A DNA stretch of 40,329 nucleotides from Pseudomonas sp. (GTDB taxonomy: Bacteria; Pseudomonadota; Gammaproteobacteria; Pseudomonadales; Pseudomonadaceae): assembly GCA_030656145.1 (NCBI GenBank), contig JAUSOF010000084.1:1-40329 (forward strand). The letters are read 5' to 3'. The notes below the pieces were generated by a model, which made no database searches, had not been told where the DNA came from, and saw only the letters and a list, made by a program, of their open reading frames with translations. The position numbers and the translations under genes are program-made. Below, in pieces: positions 1-8,771 of this stretch; position 1 is the first letter of the stretch; each line of letters starts with the position of its first letter.

Positions 1-696
1 TTTCGCGCCATTGCCGACAAGGTCGGGGCCCTGTTGTTCGTCGATATGGCCCACGTCGCCGGCCTGGTCGCCGCTGGTCTGTACCCCAACCCGCTGCCTT
101 ACGCCGACGTGGTCACCACCACTACCCACAAGACCCTGCGCGGTCCGCGTGGCGGCCTGATCCTGGCCAAGAGCAATCCCGAGATCGAGAAGAAACTTAA
201 CTCGGCAGTATTTCCCGGCGCCCAGGGCGGCCCGTTGATGCACGTAATCGCCGGCAAGGCGGTGTGTTTCAAGGAAGCCATGGAGCCTGGTTTCAAGGAC
301 TACCAGCAGCAGGTGATCAATAACGCCCAGGCAATGGCCAAGGTCTTTATTGAGCGCGGCTTCGACGTGGTCTCCGGCGGCACCGATAACCACCTGTTCC
401 TGGTTAGCCTGATCCGTCAGGGCCTGACCGGCAAAGATGCCGACGCCGCCCTTGGTCGTGCCGGCATCACGGTGAACAAGAACTCCGTGCCGAATGACCC
501 GCAGTCGCCGTTCGTCACCTCGGGCCTGCGCATCGGCACCCCGGCAATCACCACTCGCGGCTTCAAGGAACAGCAGAGCATCGAGTTGGCTGGCTGGATC
601 TGCGACATCCTCGATCACCTCGGCGATGCCGATGTCGAGGCCCAGGTGGCAACGCTGGCGGCAGGGCTCTGCGCCGACTACCCGGTTTATCGCTGA
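1..696 (+). CDS. glyA: Serine hydroxymethyltransferase, 3' part (5' end outside window)
   Basis: The frame is open from base 1 to the TGA at 694-696, giving the last 231 residues of a protein usually about 417 long, so roughly 185 N-terminal residues are missing. It contains the PLP-lysine motif [14 protein letters not shown] and the conserved [11 protein letters not shown] and [15 protein letters not shown] segments. The enzyme interconverts glycine and serine with 5,10-methylene-tetrahydrofolate in the cytoplasm. It lies directly upstream of soxBDAG, which makes glycine and methylene-THF from sarcosine. It is therefore probably the catabolic GlyA1 paralog that passes betaine carbon to serine rather than the housekeeping copy; that choice is inferred from context. 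Confidence 0.97.
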   Translation, partial: FRAIADKVGALLFVDMAHVAGLVAAGLYPNPLPYADVVTTTTHKTLRGPRGGLILAKSNPEIEKKLNSAVFPGAQGGPLMHVIAGKAVCFKEAMEPGFKDYQQQVINNAQAMAKVFIERGFDVVSGGTDNHLFLVSLIRQGLTGKDADAALGRAGITVNKNSVPNDPQSPFVTSGLRIGTPAITTRGFKEQQSIELAGWICDILDHLGDADVEAQVATLAAGLCADYPVYR

Positions 697-709
697 AAGC
701 AATGATCCG

Positions 710-765
710 GTAGGAGCGGGCCATGCCCGCGAAGTGTAGTGATCGCGGGCATGGCCCGCTCCTAC
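710..765. repeat. REP-like palindrome between glyA and soxB
   Basis: A 23-base arm (710-732, starting GTAGGAGCGGGCCATGCCCG) is followed by its reverse complement (743-765) with a 10-base spacer. It is the cleanest copy in this window of a family whose ends read GTRGGAGCG...CGCTCCYAC. It lies inside the apparent glyA-sox operon, so it may stabilise the upstream mRNA or attenuate the downstream genes. No T-tract follows. Confidence 0.85.
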
Positions 766-801
766 AGACAAGGTTCCAGCTTTCCGTTTCAGGAGCATCC
801 C

Positions 802-2052
802 ATGCAACGTTATTCCGGCTTCGGCCTGCTCAAGCACTCTTTTAGCCACCACGAGAACTGGCAGCGCATGTGGCGCACGCCGACGCCCAAGCCGGTGTAT
901 GACGTGATCATCGTTGGCGGTGGCGGCCATGGTCTGGCCACTGCCTATTACCTGGCCAAGGAATTCGGCGTGCGCAATGTCGCGGTCATCGAAAAAGGCT
1001 GGCTCGGCGGCGGCAACACTGCGCGCAACACCACCATCGTGCGGTCCAACTACCTGTGGGACGAGTCGGCGCACCTTTACGAGCACGCCATGAAGCTGTG
1101 GGAAGGTCTGTCCCAGGACCTCAACTACAACGTGATGTTTTCCCAGCGCGGCGTGTTCAACCTCGGGCACACCCTGCAAGACATGCGCGACATCGAACGT
1201 CGGGTCAGTGCCAACCGGCTCAACGGCATCGACGGCGAGGTGCTCAATGCAAAGCAGGTCGAGGAGCTGGTCCCGTACATGGATTGCAGCAAGAACACCC
1301 GTTACCCGGTAATGGGCGCTTCCCTGCAGCGGCGTGGCGGCGTGGCCCGGCACGATGCCGTGGCCTGGGGCTACGCCCGCGCGGCAGACGCCCTTGGCGT
1401 CGACCTGATCCAGCAGACCGAAGTGATCGGTTTCCGCAAGGAAAACGGCGTATGCATCGGCGTGGAAACCAACAAGGGCTTTATCGGTGGCAAGCGCGTC
1501 GGCGTGGTCACCGCCGGTAACTCCGGGCACATGGCCAAGCTCGCCGGTTTCCGCCTGCCATTGGAATCGCACCCGTTGCAGGCGCTGGTGTCCGAGCCGA
1601 TCAAGCCGATCATCGACAGCGTGATCATGTCCAACCAGGTGCATGGCTACATCAGCCAGTCGGACAAGGGCGACCTGGTCATCGGTGCCGGCATCGACGG
1701 TTACAACGGTTATGGCCAACGCGGCTCCTACCCGACCATCGAGCACACCCTGCAGGCCATCGTCGAACTGTTTCCGGTGCTCTCGCGGGTACGCATGAAC
1801 CGCCAGTGGGGCGGCATCGTCGACACCACGCCGGACGCCTGCCCGATCATCGCCAAGACCCCGGTACCGAACCTGTTCTTCAACTGCGGCTGGGGCACCG
1901 GCGGCTTCAAGGCTACGCCAGGTTCAGGCCACGTGTTCGCCGCCAGCCTGGCCAAGGGCGAGATGCACCCGCTGGCCAAGGCGTTCTCGATCGAGCGCTT
2001 CCACAACGGCGCGCTGATCGACGAACACGGCGCGGCTGGGGTCGCACACTGA
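802..2052 (+). CDS. soxB: Sarcosine oxidase, beta subunit
   Basis: A 416-residue flavoprotein of the DAO family. The Rossmann motif DVIIVGGGGHGLATAYYLA is near residues 34-52, and an ARHDAVAWG segment near residue 184 matches the region where the family binds FMN covalently through histidine. The ATG at 802 was chosen because AGGAG lies at 791-795; an in-frame upstream start at 739 would fall in the REP-like element. The four-subunit enzyme oxidises sarcosine to glycine, H2O2 and formaldehyde or methylene-THF. It is followed by soxD, soxA and soxG in the standard BDAG order. Confidence 0.97.
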   Translation: MQRYSGFGLLKHSFSHHENWQRMWRTPTPKPVYDVIIVGGGGHGLATAYYLAKEFGVRNVAVIEKGWLGGGNTARNTTIVRSNYLWDESAHLYEHAMKLWEGLSQDLNYNVMFSQRGVFNLGHTLQDMRDIERRVSANRLNGIDGEVLNAKQVEELVPYMDCSKNTRYPVMGASLQRRGGVARHDAVAWGYARAADALGVDLIQQTEVIGFRKENGVCIGVETNKGFIGGKRVGVVTAGNSGHMAKLAGFRLPLESHPLQALVSEPIKPIIDSVIMSNQVHGYISQSDKGDLVIGAGIDGYNGYGQRGSYPTIEHTLQAIVELFPVLSRVRMNRQWGGIVDTTPDACPIIAKTPVPNLFFNCGWGTGGFKATPGSGHVFAASLAKGEMHPLAKAFSIERFHNGALIDEHGAAGVAH

Positions 2053-2060
2053 TTTTGGCC

Positions 2061-2081
2061 CCCTCTCCCGGTGGGAGAGGG
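2061..2081. repeat. Short perfect hairpin in the soxB-soxD gap
   Basis: CCCTCTCCC (2061-2069) and GGGAGAGGG (2073-2081) form a 9-bp stem with a 3-base loop, ending 14 bases before the soxD Shine-Dalgarno. No U-tract follows, so it is more likely a dispersed palindrome or mRNA-processing hairpin than a terminator. Confidence 0.6.
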
Positions 2082-2107
2082 TGGATGGTTTTCTGGAGGT
2101 TCCGACC

Positions 2108-2434
2108 ATGCTGCATATTTTCTGCCCTCACTGCGGTGAGTTGCGCTCCGAAGAGGAATTCCACGCCAAGGGCCAGGCTCACATCCCGCGCCCGCTGGAT
2201 CCGAACGCCTGCACCGACGAGGAATGGGGCGACTACATCTTCTTCCGCGACAACCCGCGCGGCATCCACCACGAGCTGTGGATTCACGCCGCGGGCTGCC
2301 GCCAGTACTTCAATGTCACCCGCCACACGGTGACCTACGAAATTCTCGAAACCTACAAGATCGGCGAAAAACCCGGCGTGACTGAAGCCAGCGTCGCCGC
2401 GAAGAAGGCCGTCGCCCAAGGAGTAACGGCATGA
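2108..2434 (+). CDS. soxD: Sarcosine oxidase, delta subunit
   Basis: A 108-residue small zinc subunit of tetrameric sarcosine oxidase. The N-terminus FCPHCGE places Cys6 and Cys9, and WIHAAGC places His60 and Cys64. These fit the Cys3His zinc site of the family almost residue for residue. The ATG at 2108 has GGAGGT at 2095-2100. The stop overlaps the soxA start (ATGA), which implies translational coupling within the soxBDAG operon. Confidence 0.96.
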   Translation: MLHIFCPHCGELRSEEEFHAKGQAHIPRPLDPNACTDEEWGDYIFFRDNPRGIHHELWIHAAGCRQYFNVTRHTVTYEILETYKIGEKPGVTEASVAAKKAVAQGVTA

Positions 2435-5400
2435 GCCAGGTCAATCGTCTTTCCCAGGGTGGCCGCATTGACCGCAGCCAGCCGCTGAGCTTCAGCTTCA
2501 ACGGCCAGACCTACCAGGGTTTTGTCGGTGACACCCTGGCCGCCGCCCTGCTGGCCAACGGCGTCGACATCGTCGGCCGCAGCTTCAAGTACTCGCGCCC
2601 GCGCGGCATCGTCGCCGCCGGTGCCGAAGAGCCGAATGCCGTGCTGCAGATCGGCGGCACCGAAGCGGCGCAAATTCCCAACGTCCGAGCCACCCAGCAG
2701 GCGCTCTACGCCGGCCTGGTGGCGGCCAGCACCAACGGCTGGCCAAGCGTCAACACCGACCTGATGGGTATTCTCGGCAAGGTCGGCGGGCAGATGATGC
2801 CGCCGGGGTTCTACTACAAGACCTTTATGTACCCGCAGAACCTCTGGCTGACCTACGAGAAGTACATCCGCAAGGCTGCCGGCCTGGGTCGCGCACCCAG
2901 GGAAAACGACCCGGACAGCTACGACTACATGAACCAGCACTGCGACGTGCTGGTGGTCGGCGGTGGTGCCGCCGGTCTGGCGGCAGCATTGGCCGCCGGG
3001 CGCAGCGGTGCGCGGGTAATTCTTGCCGACGAGCAGGAAGAGTTCGGCGGCAGCCTGCTCAGCACCCGCGAGACCCTCGACGGTAAACCGGCCAGCGACT
3101 GGGTGACCAAGGCTATCGCCGAACTGGAGAAAATGCCGGAAGTCACCCTGCTGCCGCGCGCCACGGTCAACGGCTACCACGACCACAACTTCCTCACCAT
3201 CCACCAGCGCCTCACCGATCACCTCGGCGAAGTCGCTCCCATGGGCCAGGTGCGCCAGCGCATGCACCGCGTGCGCGCCAAGCGTGTGGTGCTGGCCACC
3301 GGTGCTCACGAACGGCCGCTGGTGTATGCCAACAACGACGTGCCGGGCAACATGCTGGCCGATGCAGTCTCCACCTATGTGCGGCGCTACGGCGTGGCGC
3401 CGGGCCGCCAACTGGTGCTGTCGACCACCAACGACTACGCCTACCGCGTGGTCCTCGACTGGCTCGATGCCGGTCAGCAGGTGGTCGCGGTTGCCGATGC
3501 GCGCAGTAACCCACGCGGCGTCTGGGTCGAAGAAGCGCGCAAGCGTGGCGTGCGCATCCTCACCGGCAGTGCCGTGGTCGAGGCGCGAGGCAGCAAGCGG
3601 GTCACCGCGGCGCGGATCTGCGCCATCGACCTGAAAACCCATAAAGTCACCAGCCCCGGCGAAGTGCTCGACTGCGACCTGATCGTCAGCTCCGGCGGCT
3701 ACAGCCCGGTGGTGCACCTGGCCTCGCACCTCGGCGGCAAGCCGACCTGGCAGGAAGACATCCTCGCCTTCGTCCCCGGTGAAGGCCTGCAGAAGCGCCT
3801 GTGCGCCGGTGCGGTGAATGGCATCTTCGCCCTCGGCGACAGCCTCGCCGACGGTTTCGAGGCCGGCGCGACAGCTGCGGCCGAAGCGGGCTTCAAGCAG
3901 GTCACCGGCAGCCTGCCGAAGGTCGAGAAGCGCCATGAGGAGCCGGCCGTAGCGCTGTTCCAGGTGCCCCACGACAAATCCACGGCACGTGCGCCCAAGC
4001 AGTTCGTCGACCTGCAGAACGACGTCACCGCGGCCGGCATCGAGCTGGCCACCCGCGAGGGCTTCGAGTCGGTCGAGCACGTCAAGCGCTACACCGCGCT
4101 GGGCTTCGGCACCGACCAGGGCAAGCTGGGCAACATCAACGGCCTGGCCATCGCCGCCCGTTCGCTGGGCATCAGCATTCCCGCGATGGGCACCACCATG
4201 TTCCGCCCGAACTACACCCCGGTGACCTTCGGCGCCCTGGCCGGGCGCAACTGCGGGCCGCTGTTCGAGGCCAAGCGCTACACCGCCATGCAGGCCTGGC
4301 ATCTGCAGAACGGTGCCGAGTTCGAGGACGTCGGCCAGTGGAAGCGTCCCTGGTACTTCCCGAAAGTCGGTGAAGACCTGCACGCCGCCGTGGCCCGCGA
4401 GTGCCTGGCGGTGCGCAACGCGGTGGGCATCCTCGACGCCTCGACCCTGGGCAAGATCGACATCCAGGGCCCGGACGCGCGCGAGTTCCTCAACCGCGTC
4501 TACACCAACGCCTGGACCAAGCTGGACGTGGGCAAGGCGCGCTACGGCCTGATGTGCAAGGAAGACGGCATGGTCTTCGACGACGGCGTGACCGCCTGCC
4601 TGGCCGACAACCACTTCCTGATGACCACCACCACCGGCGGCGCCGCGCGGGTGCTGGAATGGCTGGAAATCTACCACCAGACCGAATGGCCGGAACTCAA
4701 GGTGTACTTCACCTCGGTCACCGACCACTGGGCGACCATGACCCTGTCCGGCCCCAATAGCCGCAAGCTGCTGGCCGAGGTTACCGACATCGACCTGGAC
4801 AAGGACGCCTTCCCGTTCATGACCTGGAAGGAAGGCACTGTCGGCGGCGTGCCGGCGCGAGTGTTCCGCATCTCCTTTACCGGTGAGCTGAGCTACGAAG
4901 TCAACGTGCAGGCCGACTACGCCCTGGGCGTCTGGGAAAAGATCATCGCCGCCGGCAAGAAACACGGCCTGACCCCCTATGGCACCGAGACCATGCACGT
5001 GCTGCGCGCCGAGAAGGGTTTCATCATCATCGGCCAGGACACCGACGGTTCGGTGACCCCGGACGACCTCGGCATGGGCTGGTGCGTCGGTCGGACCAAG
5101 CCTTTCTCCTGGATCGGCTGGCGCGGCATGAACCGCGAAGACTGCCTCAAGGCAGAACGCAAGCAGCTGGTGGGACTGAAACCGCTCGACCCGAGCAAGG
5201 TGCTGCCGGAAGGCGCGCAACTGGTGTTCGACCCCAAGCAGGCCATTCCGATGACCATGGTCGGCCACGTCACCTCCAGCTACATGAGCTCGGCGCTTAA
5301 CTATTCGCTCGCCATGGCCCTGGTCAAGGGTGGCCTCAAGCGCATCGGCGAGCGAGTGTTCGCCCCGCTGGTGGATGGCAGCGTGATCGAAGCCGAAATC

Positions 5401-5448
5401 GTCAGCCCCGTGTTCTATGACCCAAAAGGGGATCGCCAGAATGTCTAA
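2431..5448 (+). CDS. soxA: Sarcosine oxidase, alpha subunit
   Basis: A 1005-residue protein, the full family length. An N-terminal part with GDTLAAALLANG and SFKYSRPRG precedes an FAD/NAD-binding domain beginning VLVVGGGAAGLAAALAA near residue 172. The C-terminal 400 residues resemble the T-protein (GcvT) aminomethyltransferase fold that binds tetrahydrofolate (for example GLMCKEDGMVFDDGVT). The oxidised methyl group is handed to THF there. It overlaps soxD by 4 bases and soxG by 8 bases, with AAGGAG at 2418-2423 serving the start. Confidence 0.97.
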   Translation: MSQVNRLSQGGRIDRSQPLSFSFNGQTYQGFVGDTLAAALLANGVDIVGRSFKYSRPRGIVAAGAEEPNAVLQIGGTEAAQIPNVRATQQALYAGLVAASTNGWPSVNTDLMGILGKVGGQMMPPGFYYKTFMYPQNLWLTYEKYIRKAAGLGRAPRENDPDSYDYMNQHCDVLVVGGGAAGLAAALAAGRSGARVILADEQEEFGGSLLSTRETLDGKPASDWVTKAIAELEKMPEVTLLPRATVNGYHDHNFLTIHQRLTDHLGEVAPMGQVRQRMHRVRAKRVVLATGAHERPLVYANNDVPGNMLADAVSTYVRRYGVAPGRQLVLSTTNDYAYRVVLDWLDAGQQVVAVADARSNPRGVWVEEARKRGVRILTGSAVVEARGSKRVTAARICAIDLKTHKVTSPGEVLDCDLIVSSGGYSPVVHLASHLGGKPTWQEDILAFVPGEGLQKRLCAGAVNGIFALGDSLADGFEAGATAAAEAGFKQVTGSLPKVEKRHEEPAVALFQVPHDKSTARAPKQFVDLQNDVTAAGIELATREGFESVEHVKRYTALGFGTDQGKLGNINGLAIAARSLGISIPAMGTTMFRPNYTPVTFGALAGRNCGPLFEAKRYTAMQAWHLQNGAEFEDVGQWKRPWYFPKVGEDLHAAVARECLAVRNAVGILDASTLGKIDIQGPDAREFLNRVYTNAWTKLDVGKARYGLMCKEDGMVFDDGVTACLADNHFLMTTTTGGAARVLEWLEIYHQTEWPELKVYFTSVTDHWATMTLSGPNSRKLLAEVTDIDLDKDAFPFMTWKEGTVGGVPARVFRISFTGELSYEVNVQADYALGVWEKIIAAGKKHGLTPYGTETMHVLRAEKGFIIIGQDTDGSVTPDDLGMGWCVGRTKPFSWIGWRGMNREDCLKAERKQLVGLKPLDPSKVLPEGAQLVFDPKQAIPMTMVGHVTSSYMSSALNYSLAMALVKGGLKRIGERVFAPLVDGSVIEAEIVSPVFYDPKGDRQNV

Positions 5449-6082
5449 CGTCAACGTTTACCAGCAACGCCCCGACGCCGGCCATGCCGAGTCGCCACTG
5501 TTTCACGCCGGCCTCGACGAGCTGGCACGCAAGGGCTCGCTGAGCAAGGGCGGCAAGGCCGGGATCACCCTGCGCGAAAAGAAACTGCTCGGCCACCTGA
5601 CCCTGCGTGGCGACGCCGATGACAGCAACTTCGCTGGCGGCGTGCACAAGGCCCTCGGCCTGGAACTGCCGGTGGCGCTGACCCTGGTGGCCAATGGCGA
5701 TACCTCGCTGCAGTGGCTGGGCCCGGACGAATGGCTACTGATCGTACCCGGCGGCACCGAGTTCGCCGTCGAGCAGAAGCTGCGCGCCGAACTGGAGGGT
5801 CAACACGTTGCGCTGGTGAATGTCAGCGGCGGCCAGACCCTGGTCGAGCTGAGCGGACCGAAAGTCCGCGAGATGCTGATGAAGTCGAGCATCTATGACG
5901 TCCACCCGAGCAACTTTCCGGTGGGCAAGGCGGTCGGCACCATGTTCGCCAAGTCGCAACTGGTGATTCGCCACACCGGCGACGACACCTGGGAACTGAT
6001 CGTACGGCGCAGCTTCGCCGACTACATCTGGCTGTGGCTGCAGGATGCCAGCGCCGAGTATGGGCTGGCGATCAAGGCCTGA
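5441..6082 (+). CDS. soxG: Sarcosine oxidase, gamma subunit
   Basis: A 213-residue GcvT-like small subunit with the family motif WLGPDEWLLI and a C-terminal SFADYIWLWLQDA segment. The ATG at 5441 overlaps the soxA end by 8 bases and gives the normal family length; an upstream in-frame start at 5417 would add eight residues. It is the last gene of the sox block. A REP-like sequence separates it from purU. Confidence 0.95.
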   Translation: MSNVNVYQQRPDAGHAESPLFHAGLDELARKGSLSKGGKAGITLREKKLLGHLTLRGDADDSNFAGGVHKALGLELPVALTLVANGDTSLQWLGPDEWLLIVPGGTEFAVEQKLRAELEGQHVALVNVSGGQTLVELSGPKVREMLMKSSIYDVHPSNFPVGKAVGTMFAKSQLVIRHTGDDTWELIVRRSFADYIWLWLQDASAEYGLAIKA

Positions 6083-6085
6083 AGT

Positions 6086-6172
6086 GTAGGGTGGACGACG
6101 CTTTTTGCGTCCACCGGAGGACATCCAAGGTGGATGGGTGAAGCGTCAGCTACGCGCTCCGATCCACCCTAC
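6086..6172. repeat. REP-like element, GTAGGGTGGA type, soxG-purU gap
   Basis: The ends GTAGGGTGGA and TCCACCCTAC are inverted repeats, and the interior has further paired pieces (GGTGGAcgacgc...gcgTCCACC). It belongs to a different family from the GTAGGAGCG repeats; a degenerate relative lies at 22472-22551. Confidence 0.75.
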
Positions 6173-6201
6173 GCCTGGCAACAATTACCGGGAGCCTGAC
6201 C

Positions 6202-7065
6202 ATGAGCCGCACCCCCGACACCTGGATTCTCACCGCCCACTGCCCGAGCGTGCTCGGCACCGTGGACGCGGTGACGCGCTTTCTGTTCGAGCAGCGCTGC
6301 TACGTCACCGAGCACCATTCGTTCGATGACCGGCTGTCTTCGCGCTTCTTTATCCGGGTGGAATTCCGCCAGCCCGACGACTTCGATGAACAGGCCTTTC
6401 GCGCCGGCCTCGACGAGCGCCTGAGCGCCTTCGGCATGCAGATCGAGCTGACCCCGCCGGGCTACCGGGCCAAGGTGGTGCTGATGGTGAGCAAGGCCGA
6501 TCACTGCCTCAACGACCTGCTCTATCGCCAGCGCATCGGCCACCTGGGCATGGACGTGGTGGCGGTGGTCTCCAACCACCCGGATCTGGAACCGCTGGCG
6601 CGCTGGCATGGCATTCCCTATCACCACTTCCCCCTCGATCCCAACGACAAACCGGCGCAGGAACGCAAGGTCATGCAAGTGATCGAGGACACGGGCGCCG
6701 AGCTGGTGGTCCTGGCTCGCTACATGCAGGTGCTCTCGCCCGAGTTGTGCCGCAAGCTCGATGGCTGGGCGATCAACATCCACCACTCGCTGCTGCCCGG
6801 TTTCAAGGGCGCCAAGCCCTATCACCAGGCGTACCAGAAGGGCGTCAAGCTGGTCGGCGCCACCGCCCACTACATCAACAACGACCTCGACGAGGGGCCG
6901 ATCATCGCCCAGGGCGTGGAGTCGGTGGATCACGCCCACTACCCCGAAGACCTGGTTGCCAAGGGCCGCGACATCGAGTGCCAGACCCTGGCCAAGGCCA
7001 TCGCCTACCACCTCGAACGGCGGGTGTTTTTGAACGCCAACCGCACGGTGGTGCTGCATGCCTAA
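6202..7065 (+). CDS. purU: Formyltetrahydrofolate deformylase
   Basis: A 287-residue protein with an N-terminal ACT domain (residues 8-85, ILTAHCPSVLGTVDAVTRF) and a C-terminal formyltransferase-fold hydrolase. The catalytic region shows INIHHSLLPGFKGAKPYHQAY and GATAHYINNDLDEGPII, keeping the His and Asp of the active site. It releases formate from 10-formyl-THF and regenerates THF for sarcosine oxidase. GGGAG lies 10 bases before the start. Its position between sox and fdhA suggests it balances the one-carbon pool during betaine catabolism. Confidence 0.95.
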   Translation: MSRTPDTWILTAHCPSVLGTVDAVTRFLFEQRCYVTEHHSFDDRLSSRFFIRVEFRQPDDFDEQAFRAGLDERLSAFGMQIELTPPGYRAKVVLMVSKADHCLNDLLYRQRIGHLGMDVVAVVSNHPDLEPLARWHGIPYHHFPLDPNDKPAQERKVMQVIEDTGAELVVLARYMQVLSPELCRKLDGWAINIHHSLLPGFKGAKPYHQAYQKGVKLVGATAHYINNDLDEGPIIAQGVESVDHAHYPEDLVAKGRDIECQTLAKAIAYHLERRVFLNANRTVVLHA

Positions 7066-7077
7066 AACACGTAACCC

Positions 7078-7150
7078 GTAGCCCGGGTCGAGCGCAGCGA
7101 CACCCGGGAAAGGCTGCCCCTGGGGTATCGCTGCGCTCAACCCAGGCTAC
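7078..7150. repeat. REP-like element, GTAGCCCGGGT type, purU-fdhA gap
   Basis: GTAGCCCGGGTCGAGCGCAGCGA and a degenerate reverse complement ending CCAGGCTAC bracket a hairpin. A related GTAGCCCGGAT element lies at 11669-11722. Confidence 0.7.
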
Positions 7151-7315
7151 AAGCATCCGACAGCAGCACCGCTCAGCAACACAGAGATTCACGGGTGGAT
7201 TCGCCGACTGCCATTCCTTCGGCGCCCATCTTGCGACAGATGAAACAAGCTCCAGTGCAAGGCCGCGCGGCCGCAGGTCGCGCCTTTGTATCCACAACAA
7301 CAAAGGAGACATCCA
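7151..7315 (+). promoter_or_regulatory. fdhA leader, possible separate promoter
   Basis: This 165-base stretch between the repeat and fdhA holds no ORF of note. It contains GGTCGC at 7276-7281 and GGCCGC at 7261-7266, a weak match to the half-site seen upstream of gbdR and caiX. No convincing -35/-10 pair was seen, so an independent promoter is only possible. Confidence 0.25.
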
Positions 7316-8515
7316 ATGTCAGGTAATCGTGGCGTCGTCTATCTCGGCGCAGGCAAGGTCGAAGTACAGAAGATCGACTATCCGAAAATGCAGGATCCGC
7401 GCGGCAAGAAGATCGAGCACGCCGTGATCTTGCGCGTGGTTTCCACCAACATCTGCGGCTCCGACCAGCACATGGTGCGCGGCCGGACCACCGCCCAAAC
7501 CGGCCTGGTACTGGGTCATGAAATCACCGGCGAAGTGATCGAGAAGGGTCGCGACGTCGAGAACCTGCAGATCGGCGACCTGGTCTCGGTGCCGTTCAAC
7601 GTCGCCTGCGGCCGCTGCCGCAGCTGCAAGGAACAACACACCGGGGTCTGCCTGTCGGTCAACCCGGCGCGTCCCGGCGGTGCCTACGGCTACGTCGACA
7701 TGGGCGACTGGACCGGTGGCCAGGCCGAATACGCCATGGTGCCCTACGCCGACTTCAACCTGCTGAAACTGCCGGACCGCGACAAGGCGATGGAGAAGAT
7801 CCGCGACCTGACCTGCCTGTCCGACATCCTGCCCACCGGTTACCACGGCGCAGTCACTGCCGGGGTTGGCCCGGGCAGCACCGTGTATATCGCCGGCGCC
7901 GGCCCGGTCGGCCTGGCAGCTGCCGCCTCGGCCCGTCTGCTCGGCGCCGCGGTGGTGATCGTCGGCGACGTCAACCCGGTGCGCCTGGCGCATGCCAAGG
8001 CGGTCGGCTTCGAGATCGCCGACCTGTCTCTGGATACCCCGCTGCACGAACAGATCGCCGCCCTGCTCGGCGAGCCGGAAGTCGATTGCGCCATTGATGC
8101 GGTGGGCTTCGAGGCCCGCGGTCACGGTCATGACGGCGTCAAGCACGAAGCCCCGGCCACCGTGCTCAACTCGTTGATGGGTGTGGTCCGGGTGGCCGGC
8201 AAGATCGGCATCCCCGGCCTCTACGTCACCGAAGACCCGGGCGCGGTGGATGCCGCGGCGAAGATCGGTGCCCTGAGCATCCGCTTCGGTCTGGGCTGGG
8301 CCAAGTCGCACAGCTTCCACACCGGCCAGACCCCGGTGATGAAGTACAACCGCCAGCTGATGCAGGCCATCATGTGGGATCGTATCAACATCGCCGAGAT
8401 CGTCGGGGTTCAGGTGATTTCCCTGGACGACGCACCCAAGGGCTATGGCGAGTTCGATGCCGGGGTACCGAAGAAATTCGTCATCGACCCGCACAAACTG
8501 TTCAGCGCGGCCTGA
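7316..8515 (+). CDS. fdhA: Glutathione-independent formaldehyde dehydrogenase
   Basis: A 399-residue zinc-dependent, NAD-binding medium-chain dehydrogenase, the same length as Pseudomonas putida FdhA. Catalytic zinc ligands Cys47 (TNICGSD) and His68 (LGHEI) are present, as are four structural-zinc cysteines at 98, 101, 104 and 112. The nucleotide fold shows GAGPVGLAA. It oxidises formaldehyde to formate and detoxifies the methyl groups released from dimethylglycine and sarcosine. The ATG at 7316 follows AAGGAGA at 7302-7308. A strong terminator lies downstream. Confidence 0.97.
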   Translation: MSGNRGVVYLGAGKVEVQKIDYPKMQDPRGKKIEHAVILRVVSTNICGSDQHMVRGRTTAQTGLVLGHEITGEVIEKGRDVENLQIGDLVSVPFNVACGRCRSCKEQHTGVCLSVNPARPGGAYGYVDMGDWTGGQAEYAMVPYADFNLLKLPDRDKAMEKIRDLTCLSDILPTGYHGAVTAGVGPGSTVYIAGAGPVGLAAAASARLLGAAVVIVGDVNPVRLAHAKAVGFEIADLSLDTPLHEQIAALLGEPEVDCAIDAVGFEARGHGHDGVKHEAPATVLNSLMGVVRVAGKIGIPGLYVTEDPGAVDAAAKIGALSIRFGLGWAKSHSFHTGQTPVMKYNRQLMQAIMWDRINIAEIVGVQVISLDDAPKGYGEFDAGVPKKFVIDPHKLFSAA

Positions 8516-8566
8516 AACCAACGCCTAACCTGGGCCGCCCCCGCGTGTGGGCGGCGCCAGTCTTTC

Positions 8567-8590
8567 GGGAGCCTTTGGGCTCCCTTTTTT
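8567..8590 (+). terminator. Intrinsic terminator after fdhA
   Basis: GGGAGCC (8567-8573), a 4-base TTTG loop, GGCTCCC (8578-8584) and six Ts (8585-8590) make a textbook rho-independent terminator. It ends the sox-purU-fdhA transcript before the convergent dioxygenase gene. Confidence 0.92.
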
Positions 8591-8695
8591 ATGGCTGGAG
8601 TCTCGGTTACGTGGTGCTACTGGCCCCGATCAGCCGCTGAAGGCTGTGCGGCCATGCGGCCTCACTATCAGTGGCCTGACGTCATAACAAACAGG

Positions 8696-8740
8696 CCGTG
8701 CGCACCAACCGCCGTCTGCCCGTGGTGCGCAGGCGCCTAC
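8696..8740. repeat. GTGCGCACC-type palindrome in the fdhA/dioxygenase gap
   Basis: TGCGCACC (8699-8706) and GGTGCGCA (8724-8731) are perfect inverted arms, and the element ends in CCTAC like other repeats here. A similar sequence occurs at 26777-26828. The rest of the 8591-8771 gap shows no gene. Confidence 0.5.
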
Positions 8741-8771
8741 CCGGACCGGGCACGCGCCTGCGCGAACAACG

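Noticed and set aside
2353..5454. About 1033-codon open frame on the minus strand opposite soxA
   Set aside because: soxA on the plus strand has full-length family homology and coupled starts; the antisense frame has shadow composition and no recognisable motif.
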